The notes below the pieces were generated by a model. It ran no database searches, was not told where the DNA came from, and worked only from the letters and a program-made list of their open reading frames with translations. Shown in pieces: positions 8,263 through 15,630 of a stretch of 64,000 nucleotides of DNA; within the stretch, counting starts at the first letter, position 1; each line of letters starts with the position of its first letter. The stretch covers positions 1 to 64,000 of the forward strand of contig CAZSNP010000006.1 in NCBI GenBank assembly GCA_964608265.1. Direction: 5' to 3'. The DNA comes from JANWXR01 sp964608265 (lineage in GTDB: Bacteria > Chloroflexota > Anaerolineae > Anaerolineales > UBA6663). Made by a program: the position numbers and the translations under genes.

Positions 8263-9084
8263 TTAGCGTTCGAGTGATTGGGGCATGACGAGGCGAACGG
8301 CGTCGCCCAGCCACTGCACTCCGCGTATCGCGCCGCGCTCAGCCCACAACCTCTCCAGCGCGCGCTCGAACCCGGCCACATCGCCGCTCGTGAAGTAAGC
8401 GCTTCGCCCCTCGCCGCCTGCCACCCGCAACCATTCACCGGCCACTTTCATCGTCTGCCGCGCTACCGCCGGCGCGGGATCGATCACCCTCACCTCCGGC
8501 CCGCAGATTTTTTCGAGCAGCGGAATCACAAACGGATAATGCGTGCAGCCGAGCACGAGCGCGTCGATGTTCTGCCGCAGCATCGGCTCGACCCAGCCGC
8601 GCAGCATGGCTTCGGTGTCCGGCGTGTCGAGCCGCCCGGCTTCGATCTGTTGCACCAGGCCGGGGCACACCTGGCGCAGCACGGTGACTCCGTTCGCAAA
8701 TCGTTCGACCACTGAATTGAAGAGTTCGCCCTGAAAGGTAGCTGGCGTCGCGAGCACACCGACCACGCCGGTGCGCGTGTGTTCGGCGGCGGGTTTGACC
8801 GCCGGCTCCATGCCCACGAAGGGCGTCGCCGGCATCGTCGCGCGCAAGTGTTTGAGCGCTGCCGCCGAGGCGGTGTTGCAGGCGATGACGATCACGCCGG
8901 CGCCGCGATCAAGCAGAAAGCGGGTGATGGCCTCGGCAAAGCCGCGCACTTCGAGCAACGGGCGCGGGCCGTAGGGCACATGGGCGCTGTCGGCGAAGTA
9001 GAGCAGGTCAGCCTGGGGCAGTTGCGCGCGGAGGTGGCGCAGCACGCTCAGGCCACCCACGCCCGAATCAAAGACACCGATCAT
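8263..9084 (-). CDS. murI: Glutamate racemase
   Basis: 273-residue cofactor-independent racemase making D-glutamate for peptidoglycan. The two catalytic cysteines are in IACNTASAAA (about residue 70) and LGCTHYPF (about residue 180), and the N-terminal GVFDSGVGGLSVL signature is present. A TAAAGT hexamer 9 nt before the ATG could be a -10 box of a leaderless transcript, with no clear Shine-Dalgarno. It points toward the cell-wall genes that recur in this window (PBP, murJ). Confidence 0.95.
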   Translation of the reverse strand: MIGVFDSGVGGLSVLRHLRAQLPQADLLYFADSAHVPYGPRPLLEVRGFAEAITRFLLDRGAGVIVIACNTASAAALKHLRATMPATPFVGMEPAVKPAAEHTRTGVVGVLATPATFQGELFNSVVERFANGVTVLRQVCPGLVQQIEAGRLDTPDTEAMLRGWVEPMLRQNIDALVLGCTHYPFVIPLLEKICGPEVRVIDPAPAVARQTMKVAGEWLRVAGGEGRSAYFTSGDVAGFERALERLWAERGAIRGVQWLGDAVRLVMPQSLER

Positions 9085-9253
9085 GGCGCAGGGACTTTAG
9101 CGCAAAGGCGCAAAGAAGCAAAGGCGTCGCCGGCAAGGCCCCTGCTTTGGGTTGGAAGCGCCCGGACATGACCGCGACGTGACCGCCGGCACTGACGCCT
9201 GTGACCGGCCCGGCGCTATCCTGAGCGCAGTGGAAACGAACACGGAGGACACC

Positions 9254-9949
9254 ATGACTAACATCACCAACTCTTTCGAGACGAAGCGCCGCGGCGGCCT
9301 GATCGGCGGCCTGTTCCTCGTCGGCCTGGGCCTGTATCTGCTGGTGGCGCAATTCATCCGCGCCGAATGGATGGGGATGCTCATCCTGCCCGGCCTGAGC
9401 CTGATCTTCCTGGCCTGGGGCCTGTTTACCCGCAACGCCGGCCTGCTCGTGCCCGGAGGCATCCTGGGCGGCATCGCCCTCAGCGCGTACCTGACCAGCA
9501 ACACGTTCAAAGACGGGATGGATGTGACGCAAGGCGCGGTCTTTCTGCTCGCATTCGCGGCGGGCTGGGCCCTCATCACTGTGCTCTCGCTGCTCATCGG
9601 CAAGCTGAGGTGCACGGGCCTGCCCGTGCACCTCAGCCTGCCGCCGCAGCTTCCCGCCCTCACCGAAGCGCAACGGCTGGCCCTGTACCGCGCCGCGCAG
9701 GAGTCGCTCACCAACACGCACAAGCACGCCGGCGCGAAAAACATCTGGCTATACCTGAGCGTCGCCGACGCCTCGCTGACTCTGACCGCCGCCGACGATG
9801 GGCGCGGCCTGCCGGCCAACCCCAACGGCGGCTTTGGCCTGCGCGGATTGCGCGAGCGGGCGGCACAGGCCGGCGGCGAACTCGAACTCGGCGCGCGGCC
9901 CGGCGGCGGGGCACAAGTGACGCTCACCGTGCCGCTGAACAACATATGA
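9254..9949 (+). CDS. Membrane protein fused to a histidine-kinase ATPase domain that lacks its phosphoacceptor region
   Basis: 231 residues. Residues 1-117 form four predicted transmembrane helices (about 17-37, 41-60, 64-82, 96-116), like small LiaF-type membrane proteins. From residue 121 the sequence becomes a HATPase_c domain of NarL-partner kinases: N box EsLTNTHKHAGA at 150-161, G1 DDGRG at 181-185, G2 GFGLRGLRER at 193-202. The HisKA_3 dimerisation helix with the phosphorylatable histidine, which must precede the N box, is missing. The DNA at the junction is a perfect palindrome (9604-9637). A NarL-type regulator follows. Either a deletion fused two neighbouring genes or the assembly is wrong; it may be a pseudogene, or it may still bind ATP. 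Confidence 0.7.
   Translation: MTNITNSFETKRRGGLIGGLFLVGLGLYLLVAQFIRAEWMGMLILPGLSLIFLAWGLFTRNAGLLVPGGILGGIALSAYLTSNTFKDGMDVTQGAVFLLAFAAGWALITVLSLLIGKLRCTGLPVHLSLPPQLPALTEAQRLALYRAAQESLTNTHKHAGAKNIWLYLSVADASLTLTAADDGRGLPANPNGGFGLRGLRERAAQAGGELELGARPGGGAQVTLTVPLNNI
9604..9637. repeat. Perfect 34-nt palindrome at the domain junction
   Basis: Two 16-nt arms (9604-9619 and 9622-9637) are exact reverse complements with a 2-nt centre. The right arm encodes normal kinase sequence (GLPVHLSL), while the left arm looks like its fold-back copy. It lies exactly where the membrane domain gives way to the kinase domain. Confidence 0.95.
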
Positions 9950-9954
9950 GCTTC

Positions 9955-10008
9955 CTACTTTCTACTTGCTACTTTCTGTTCGAGTAGAAAGTAGCAAGTA
10001 GAAAGTAG
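9955..10008. repeat. Intergenic hairpin of TACTTTC words
   Basis: Two perfect 23-nt arms (9955-9977, 9986-10008) with an 8-nt loop fill the gap between the kinase fusion and the response regulator. The arms are built from repeats of CTACTTTCTACTTGC-like words. The same word family recurs at 60421-60449. Confidence 0.95.
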
Positions 10009-10021
10009 TCTTGCCGTCACC

Positions 10022-10666
10022 ATGCCGATTCGAATCCTGCTCGTTGACGACCAGCGCCTGATGCGCGAGGGATTGCGCACGTTGCTCGAACTCGAAAGCG
10101 ATTTCGAGATCGTGGGCGAGGCCGGCGACGGTCAGGCCGCGCTCGAAGCGTTCGAGCAACTCAGGCCGGAAGTGGTGCTGATGGACATCCGCATGCCGGT
10201 GCTCAACGGCGTGGAGGCCACGCGCCGGCTGGTCGAAAAACATCCGACCGCGCGCGTCATCATCCTCACCACCTTCGACGACGACGCTAACGTGTTCGAG
10301 GGATTACGCGCCGGCGCGCTGGGCTATTTGCTCAAGGATGTTTCGGGCGTGGAGCTGGCCGACGCGGTGCGCACGGTGGCGGGCAGCGGCGCGCTCATCG
10401 AGCCGTCCGTCGCGCGGCGCGTCTTCGCGGAGTTCGCCCGCCTCGCGCCCAACGCCAAGCCGGCCCAACTCGATGAGCCACTCTCCGAGCGCGAACTGGA
10501 TGTGCTGCGGCTGGTGGCCGAGGGGTTGAGCAACAAAGAGATCGGCCAGAAGTTGAGCCTGGCCGAGGGCACGGTGAAGAATTACGTGACCAACGTGCTG
10601 GGCAAGATCGGCGCGCGCGACCGCACGCAGGCGGCGCTGCGGGCGCGGGAGCTGGACCTAATCTGA
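10022..10666 (+). CDS. NarL/LuxR-family response regulator
   Basis: 214-residue two-domain regulator. The receiver domain has acidic residues Asp9-Asp10, phosphoacceptor Asp55 (VLMDIRMP), the conserved LTTF segment and a Lys near 105 (YLLKD). A GerE-type helix-turn-helix spans about residues 150-210 (LSERELDVLRLVAEGLSNKEIGQ). It is a DNA-binding transcription factor expected to be phosphorylated by a HisKA_3 kinase. The only adjacent kinase lacks the donor histidine, so signalling through it is doubtful unless another kinase serves. A 54-nt hairpin separates the two genes. Confidence 0.93.
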   Translation: MPIRILLVDDQRLMREGLRTLLELESDFEIVGEAGDGQAALEAFEQLRPEVVLMDIRMPVLNGVEATRRLVEKHPTARVIILTTFDDDANVFEGLRAGALGYLLKDVSGVELADAVRTVAGSGALIEPSVARRVFAEFARLAPNAKPAQLDEPLSERELDVLRLVAEGLSNKEIGQKLSLAEGTVKNYVTNVLGKIGARDRTQAALRARELDLI

Positions 10667-10688
10667 AACATGGTCATGCTGGAGACGA

Positions 10689-11438
10689 TCACGTTTGACG
10701 CCCCGCCGCCGCGTGCACGAACGTCTCGAACAAACGCTTCATCTCCGGCTGAGCCTGTAAGTTTTCGGGGTGCCACTGCACGCCGAGGGCGAAGGGGTGC
10801 TCGGGCAACTCGATGCCCTCGATGACACCGTCGAGCGCGCGGGCCACAATTTCAAACGATGGGGCGACGGCTTTGATGGATTGATGGTGGCGGCTGTTGA
10901 CCTGCACCATGGGCGAGCCGAGGGCGCGGGCCAGCCGCGACTCCTCTTCCACCCGCACGGGATGGGCGAGGTACGCGCGGTCAAACTCCCGCACCGGATG
11001 CGCGTGGCGCAATAAGGCCGCGCCGCCATACTCGCTCGGTAAATCCTGATACAGCGTGCCGCCGAATGCCACGTTGATGACTTGCGCGCCGCGACACACC
11101 CCCAGCACCGGCTTGCCGCCCTCCACCGCGTAGCGGGCGAAGGCCAGTTCCACTCGGTCACGCTCCACATCCACCTCGCCCAGCTTGGCGTGCGGCGCCT
11201 CGTTGAAGTGGGCCGGATCAATATCGCACCCGCCGGGCAGCAGCACGCCGTCGAGGCGTTCGTAGGCGGTGCGCAGATCGTCGCCGCTGAGCGAGAGCGG
11301 GACGAGCACCGGCAGGCCGCCCGCGCCGATCACGGCCTCGATGTACGTCCGCAGCACGCCCTGCACATCAAGGTCGGGCTGCGCGAAGAAACCGGAGGAG
11401 AAGTGTTCAGTCGTGAGGCCGATGAGGGGTTTGGGCAT
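10689..11438 (-). CDS. Class I glutamine-amidotransferase-like hydrolase (peptidase C26, PuuD-like)
   Basis: 249-residue enzyme of the gamma-glutamyl-gamma-aminobutyrate hydrolase family. The nucleophile elbow GVCRGAQ puts Cys115 in place, and the His-Glu pair is in QWHPE near residue 222. Members cleave gamma-glutamyl amides, for example in putrescine degradation. A second paralogue is at 25397-26131. It is convergent with the response regulator and followed upstream on the same strand by rplS. The substrate cannot be told from sequence. Confidence 0.85.
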   Translation of the reverse strand: MPKPLIGLTTEHFSSGFFAQPDLDVQGVLRTYIEAVIGAGGLPVLVPLSLSGDDLRTAYERLDGVLLPGGCDIDPAHFNEAPHAKLGEVDVERDRVELAFARYAVEGGKPVLGVCRGAQVINVAFGGTLYQDLPSEYGGAALLRHAHPVREFDRAYLAHPVRVEEESRLARALGSPMVQVNSRHHQSIKAVAPSFEIVARALDGVIEGIELPEHPFALGVQWHPENLQAQPEMKRLFETFVHAAAGRQT

Positions 11439-11470
11439 CGGGTATCTTACGCGTCACGCGCAACAGAAAA

Positions 11471-11495
11471 GGCGCAGACTGCACAAGTCCGCGCC
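11471..11495 (-). terminator. Rho-independent terminator of rplS
   Basis: A 9-bp stem with one wobble (11487-11495 with 11471-11479) is followed on the minus strand by CTTTTCTGTT. It sits 28 nt after the rplS stop codon. Confidence 0.8.
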
Positions 11496-11522
11496 CTGGC
11501 GATGAACGACGATCGGCGAGCG

Positions 11523-11876
11523 TTACACGTCGCGGCGTTTCTCTTTCAGGCGGGCGGCCTTGCCGCGCAGATCGCGCAGATAGTAGAGCTGCGCGCGGCG
11601 CACGGTGGCGCTACGGAACACTTCCACCTTCTCGATACGCGGCGAACGCAGCAGGAAGGTGCGCTCCACGCCTACGCCGTGCGAGGCGATGCGGCGCACG
11701 GTGAAGTTGGCCTGGTTGCCGCCCTTGCGCAACCGGATGACGATGCCCTTGAACTCCTGCACGCGTTCCTTGTTGCCCTCGACGATGCGCACATGCACGC
11801 TGACGTTATCACCGGGCTTGAGGGCCGGGACGTGCTTGTTGACGGGGGCCTCCACGGCCTTGAGTAAATCAGCCAT
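11523..11876 (-). CDS. rplS: 50S ribosomal protein L19
   Basis: 117-residue L19, located at the 30S-50S interface. The conserved core GDNVSVHVRIVEGNKERVQEF and the basic C-terminus RRAQLYYLRDLRGKAARLKEK are present, and the length is normal. The start is the ATG at 11876; a GTG lies one codon earlier. It is a stand-alone gene with its own promoter, a leader hairpin and a downstream terminator, rather than being in the usual rpsP-trmD-rplS cluster. Confidence 0.96.
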   Translation of the reverse strand: MADLLKAVEAPVNKHVPALKPGDNVSVHVRIVEGNKERVQEFKGIVIRLRKGGNQANFTVRRIASHGVGVERTFLLRSPRIEKVEVFRSATVRRAQLYYLRDLRGKAARLKEKRRDV

Positions 11877-11900
11877 CACTCACTCTCGCAATCTGTTGCA

Positions 11901-11978
11901 GACAAAACGAACCGCCCACAACCTGCTGGGCGGTTACTGAGCGGGCGGGATTTTACCAGAGCGGATGAGGGGCGGCAA
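11901..11978 (-). promoter_or_regulatory. rplS promoter with leader hairpin and U tract
   Basis: On the minus strand TTGCCG (11973-11978) and TAAAAT (11950-11955) are spaced by 17 bp. The predicted transcript begins near 11943 and folds at once into a 9-bp hairpin (11927-11935 with 11910-11918), followed by CGTTTTG. This is an intrinsic-terminator shape about 30 nt before the rplS start. It could attenuate rplS, or terminate read-through from the Nudix gene upstream. Confidence 0.65.
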
Positions 11979-11994
11979 GGGCGACCGGAAAGCC

Positions 11995-12519
11995 TCACCA
12001 CCCCAACCGGCGCGCCGCCGCGAACAGCGCGGCCAGACTCTTTGCGTCGCGCACCTCGCCGCGCGCCACCGCCTGCATCGCCTCCGCCAGGCTGAGCGGC
12101 GTGGTCACGATCGCCTCGTCCTCATCCGGCGGCAGCGGCGCGGGGGTGAGGTCGGTGGCGAGGTAGGCGTGCATCAACTCCGTGGAATAGCCGGGCGCGA
12201 GGTAGAACGAGGCCAGCCGCTCGAGCACGCCGGCCCGCCTGCCGATCTCCTCCTGCAACTCGCGTTGCGCGCCGAGGGCTGGATCCTCAGCCGGGTGCAG
12301 CGTGCCGGCCGGCAACTCCAGCATCGTCTCGGCCACGGCGTGCCGGTACTGGCGGATGAACCACACACGTCCCTCAGCATCCACCGGCACCAGCGTCACC
12401 GCACTGCTGTGCTCGACGACCTCGATGCGGTGGGTGCGGCCCGGCGCGTATTCCACCTCATCCACGCGCACATTGAAGGCGCGGCCATGAAAGATATGTT
12501 CGCTCTTGAGTGTCTTCAT
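11995..12519 (-). CDS. Nudix hydrolase, ADP-ribose pyrophosphatase-like
   Basis: 174-residue Nudix enzyme. The Nudix box is complete: Gly-x5-Glu-x7-Arg-Glu-x2-Glu-Glu-x-Gly within the segment running from GTLHPAEDP to RELQEEIG. The N-terminal strand pattern (EHSSAVTLVPVDAEGRVWFIRQYR) and the PGYSTE loop after the box match ADP-ribose pyrophosphatases, which hydrolyse ADP-ribose to AMP and ribose 5-phosphate. Substrate assignment is by family resemblance only. Confidence 0.85.
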   Translation of the reverse strand: MKTLKSEHIFHGRAFNVRVDEVEYAPGRTHRIEVVEHSSAVTLVPVDAEGRVWFIRQYRHAVAETMLELPAGTLHPAEDPALGAQRELQEEIGRRAGVLERLASFYLAPGYSTELMHAYLATDLTPAPLPPDEDEAIVTTPLSLAEAMQAVARGEVRDAKSLAALFAAARRLGW

Positions 12520-12564
12520 CAGTCTCGCGCGGGCAACGCGCTCCCACGTTTGGAATGGAGGTCA

Positions 12565-12592
12565 ACAAAAAGAGCGCAGCGAATGGCTGCGC
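12565..12592 (-). terminator. Rho-independent terminator of the LysM gene
   Basis: A GCGCAGC/GCTGCGC stem (12586-12592 with 12574-12580) with a 5-nt loop is followed on the minus strand by TCTTTTTG. Confidence 0.85.
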
Positions 12593-12614
12593 CCTTTGAG
12601 AGTCGCTCCGGCGG

Positions 12615-13331
12615 TTACGGATACTGCAACACCTGGCCGGGGAAGATGCGATACGGCGCGGCGATGTTGTTCTTGCGCGCCATCTGCTCGGTGGTGAAGC
12701 CGCAGTTGAAGCCGATGCGGAACAGGTTGTCGCCGCGCTTCACCGTGTATGAGCCTTTGCAGGCCGTGCTCGGCGCCTGGGTTGTGGCCGCGGGCGGAGC
12801 AGTGCCGCCGGGCAGGTTAAGCTTCTGGCCCGGCTCGAGGCGGTTGGGGTTGATGCCGGGGTTGGCGGCGATGATGGCCTGCGGCGTGAGGTTGCACGCG
12901 CGCGCGATCTTGTAAATCCAGTCGCCACGCTGAACGGTGTAGGGGCTGGTGCAGGCGCCGGTCACAGCGGCCTTGGTCGGCGTGGCCTGCGCGATGGCCG
13001 TCGCGGTCGCGGCGACCGTCGGCGCGGTCGTGGCCGTGGCTGCGCCTGTGAGTTGAGTCGGTGTGGCGGTGGACACCGCGGCCGGACCTTGCGTGGCCTC
13101 CGGTTGCTGGCCGCCGCCGGTTTGCTGCGCCTGTTGCGTCGCCGCCAGGCTGGTGCCGAGCGCGAACATGGTGGCATCGGCCCCGGGCTGGCCGCCGGTC
13201 GCCGGCGTGTCGCCCGCGCCCTGGTTCAATACGGCGGTCGGGGTGCCGCCGGGGTTGGTCAGCGACAATGTGCACGCCGCCAGCCATACGCCGACTACGC
13301 CTAGCGCCAGCATGGAATAACGTTTGTTCAT
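12615..13331 (-). CDS. Secreted lipoprotein with two LysM domains
   Basis: 238 residues. The signal peptide ends in a lipobox (VWLAAC), so the protein should be lipid-anchored outside the membrane. A Thr/Ala/Pro-rich linker follows. Two LysM modules then occupy about residues 130-180 (YTVQRGDWIYKIARACNLT) and 190-238 (YTVKRGDNLFRIGFNCGFT); LysM binds peptidoglycan or related glycans. The start was set at MNKRYS, where GGAGG lies 8 nt upstream. No catalytic domain is present, so a binding or tethering role is likely. Confidence 0.85.
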   Translation of the reverse strand: MNKRYSMLALGVVGVWLAACTLSLTNPGGTPTAVLNQGAGDTPATGGQPGADATMFALGTSLAATQQAQQTGGGQQPEATQGPAAVSTATPTQLTGAATATTAPTVAATATAIAQATPTKAAVTGACTSPYTVQRGDWIYKIARACNLTPQAIIAANPGINPNRLEPGQKLNLPGGTAPPAATTQAPSTACKGSYTVKRGDNLFRIGFNCGFTTEQMARKNNIAAPYRIFPGQVLQYP

Positions 13332-13429
13332 TGATGCCTCCTGCACTTGGGCCGGGACTCACACTTATGGATAACGCGGGAGATATTGTGGCGCAAATGC
13401 CCTTTTCGCGCAAATTACGCCGCGATGTG

Positions 13430-14584
13430 TCAGGCCGCGCGCAGGATGTGCGTGACAATCGTCGCGCCGCTGCCGCCGATGTTTTGCGCCATGCCGAGCG
13501 TCGCCCCGGCCACCTGCGTCTTGCCGGCCTCGCCGCGCAATTGCTGCGTCAGCTCCACGAGTTGATACACGCCGGTCGCGCCTACGGGATGCCCGCGCGC
13601 CTTCAGGCCGCCCCGGGTCGCAATCGGCACGCGGCCCGCCGGGGTGATCGCCCCCTCGAGCGCGAGGCGCGGCCCCTGCCCCCGTTCCGCAAAGCCGCAC
13701 GCTTCGAGCGAGAGCGCGGCCATGATCGAAAAGGCATCGTGCAGCTCGAAGATTTGAATATCGCGCGGAGAGACGCCGGCCTGCGCATATGCCTTGCGCG
13801 CCGATTGTTCGGCCGCCACGAGCCACAGCGGGTCGCGCCGGTCGTGCACGGCCAGCGTGTCGGTGGCCGAGGCCGAGGCGGCGATGCGGATGATGGGCCG
13901 GCCGTTCGCCCGCAACGACTCGGACGGAACCAGCACCAGCGCCGCCGCACCGTCGCCGATGGGCGAGGCATCGAGCAGGTTGATCGGGTCGGCAATGGTG
14001 CGCGCCCGGTGATACTGCGCCTCGGAGACGCGCTCGTGCAGGCGGGCGTTGGGGTTGTGCAGCGCGTTGGCATGCGCGTTGATGGCGAACGGCGCAAAGT
14101 GATCTTTGTGCCAGCCATATTCGTGCAGGTAACGGCGCATGATGAGGGCGTTGAGGGCGACGAACGACACGCCCTGGGCCGCTTCGTAATCGGCGTCGGC
14201 GGCCGAGGCCAGCCCGCCGGTCGTCGCCGGCCCGACGGTATCCGTCATCTTCTCCACGCCGACGGCGATCGCGCACTCCATCACCCCCGAGGCCACCGCC
14301 AGCACCGCCTGCCTGATCGCCGCGCCGCCGCTGCCGCAGGCCGCCTCCACTTTGACGGCCTCCACGCCCCACAACCCGGCCCAATCCGCCAGCATCGCGC
14401 CGAGGTTCTCCTGCCGGTTGAGCTGGCCCGACAGCATGTTGCCGATGAACAACCCATCCACCGACTCGCGGCCCGCGTCGGTCAGCGCCGCGAAGACGGC
14501 CTCACCGGCGATCTCTTTGATGGATTTATCCCAATGCTCGCCGACGGGCGTCTGCCCGATGCCGAGGATGGCGACCTCACGCAT
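13430..14584 (-). CDS. Thiolase family protein (SCP2/acetyl-CoA acetyltransferase type)
   Basis: 384-residue thiolase-fold protein. The acylated nucleophile is Cys83 in AACGSGG, and the catalytic GHPVGATG motif lies near the C-terminus. The final Cys of classical thiolases is replaced in the NIGGSGA segment, as in SCP2-type members, so the reaction (thiolysis or condensation of acyl-CoA) is uncertain. The start at 14584 overlaps the stop of the HD-GYP gene (ATGCGTGA), suggesting translational coupling. A longer start at 14608 is possible. Confidence 0.8.
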   Translation of the reverse strand: MREVAILGIGQTPVGEHWDKSIKEIAGEAVFAALTDAGRESVDGLFIGNMLSGQLNRQENLGAMLADWAGLWGVEAVKVEAACGSGGAAIRQAVLAVASGVMECAIAVGVEKMTDTVGPATTGGLASAADADYEAAQGVSFVALNALIMRRYLHEYGWHKDHFAPFAINAHANALHNPNARLHERVSEAQYHRARTIADPINLLDASPIGDGAAALVLVPSESLRANGRPIIRIAASASATDTLAVHDRRDPLWLVAAEQSARKAYAQAGVSPRDIQIFELHDAFSIMAALSLEACGFAERGQGPRLALEGAITPAGRVPIATRGGLKARGHPVGATGVYQLVELTQQLRGEAGKTQVAGATLGMAQNIGGSGATIVTHILRAA

Positions 14585-15533
14585 GCTCGGCCTCACGGAG
14601 TTTGACAAACACGCGGGCCATCTCCGGGTCGAAGTGCCTGCCGGCCCAGCGATGGATCTCTTCGATGGCGTGCCGGTCGGGGAGCGAATGGCGGTAGGGC
14701 CGGTCGCTCGTCATCGCATCGTACGCATCCACAATCGCCAGCAAGCGCCCCTCGCGCGGGATGGCCTCGCCCTTCAGCCCATCCGGGTAGCCGGTGCCAT
14801 CCCAATGTTCGTGATGGCTCCGGACGTAGGGCAACGCGCCGTGCAGATGATCGACGCCCTCGAGCATGCGCGCGCCCGTCTCGGGGTGGCGGCGCAACAG
14901 GGCCCATTCGTGATACAACAGCTTGTGGCGTTTGTTGAGGATGGCGCGCGGCACGGCGATCTTGCCGATGTCGTGCAGCAGCGCGCCGAATTCGCAGATG
15001 GCCAGCGCCTCGCTGCTCCACCCCAGCGCCCGGGCCAGCTCCAGCGCCAGCGACTGCACCCGCTCGACGTGGCCGCGTGTGTACGCTTCGCGCGCCTCGA
15101 TGGTGTTGGCCAGCATCGTGACGGTTTGCAGATGCGCGGCGCGCGTATGAAACATCTCGAGCGTCCGGCGCCGTTCGAGCTTGGCCTGGATGGCGACGAG
15201 CAATTCCTCGGGAGAGAACGGTTTGTAGATGTAATCGTCGGCGCCCAGCAGCCGCGCGCGCGAGGTGGCCGCCTGCTCGGTGCGCGCGCTGAGGAAGAGG
15301 AACGGAACCCCCGCGCCGCCGGGCCGCCCCCGCACCGACTCGAGCAATTGAAAACCATCCATGCGCGGCATCATCACATCCGACACGATCAGGTCGGGCG
15401 CCTCGCGTTGAAAGGCGGTGAAGGCCTCCTCGCCGTTGTGGGCGCGCGTGACGCGATAGCCCTCGGCCAGCAGCAAATCTTCCATTACGTTGATGATGTC
15501 GAGGTTGTCCTCGGCGATGAGGATATGGGTCAT
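14577..15533 (-). CDS. Response regulator with HD-GYP cyclic-di-GMP phosphodiesterase output
   Basis: 318 residues. The receiver domain has Asp52 (SDVMMPRMDG) and a Lys near 104 (YIYKPF). The HD-GYP domain has HD at 187-188 (LLHDIGK) and HHEHWDGTGYPDG at 240-252, with all metal ligands apparently present, so cyclic-di-GMP hydrolysis is likely. The start MTHILIAED follows a TATACT box 14 nt upstream. The gene is followed directly by the thiolase with an 8-nt overlap, an unexpected partner. No cognate kinase is adjacent. Confidence 0.88.
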   Translation of the reverse strand: MTHILIAEDNLDIINVMEDLLLAEGYRVTRAHNGEEAFTAFQREAPDLIVSDVMMPRMDGFQLLESVRGRPGGAGVPFLFLSARTEQAATSRARLLGADDYIYKPFSPEELLVAIQAKLERRRTLEMFHTRAAHLQTVTMLANTIEAREAYTRGHVERVQSLALELARALGWSSEALAICEFGALLHDIGKIAVPRAILNKRHKLLYHEWALLRRHPETGARMLEGVDHLHGALPYVRSHHEHWDGTGYPDGLKGEAIPREGRLLAIVDAYDAMTSDRPYRHSLPDRHAIEEIHRWAGRHFDPEMARVFVKLREAEHA

Positions 15534-15630
15534 GGGATGGTGGCTTGAGTATAACATCGGCGCGCCGCTCGCTGATGGCGCTCAAGTCGGCGTGGTATGA
15601 TGCGCGCGCTCTGCGACTGGATAACGTGAG

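Noticed and set aside
8142..8287. Short reading frame between surE and murI
   Set aside because: Overlaps surE, has no ribosome site of its own and low-complexity Arg/Ala composition; no support.
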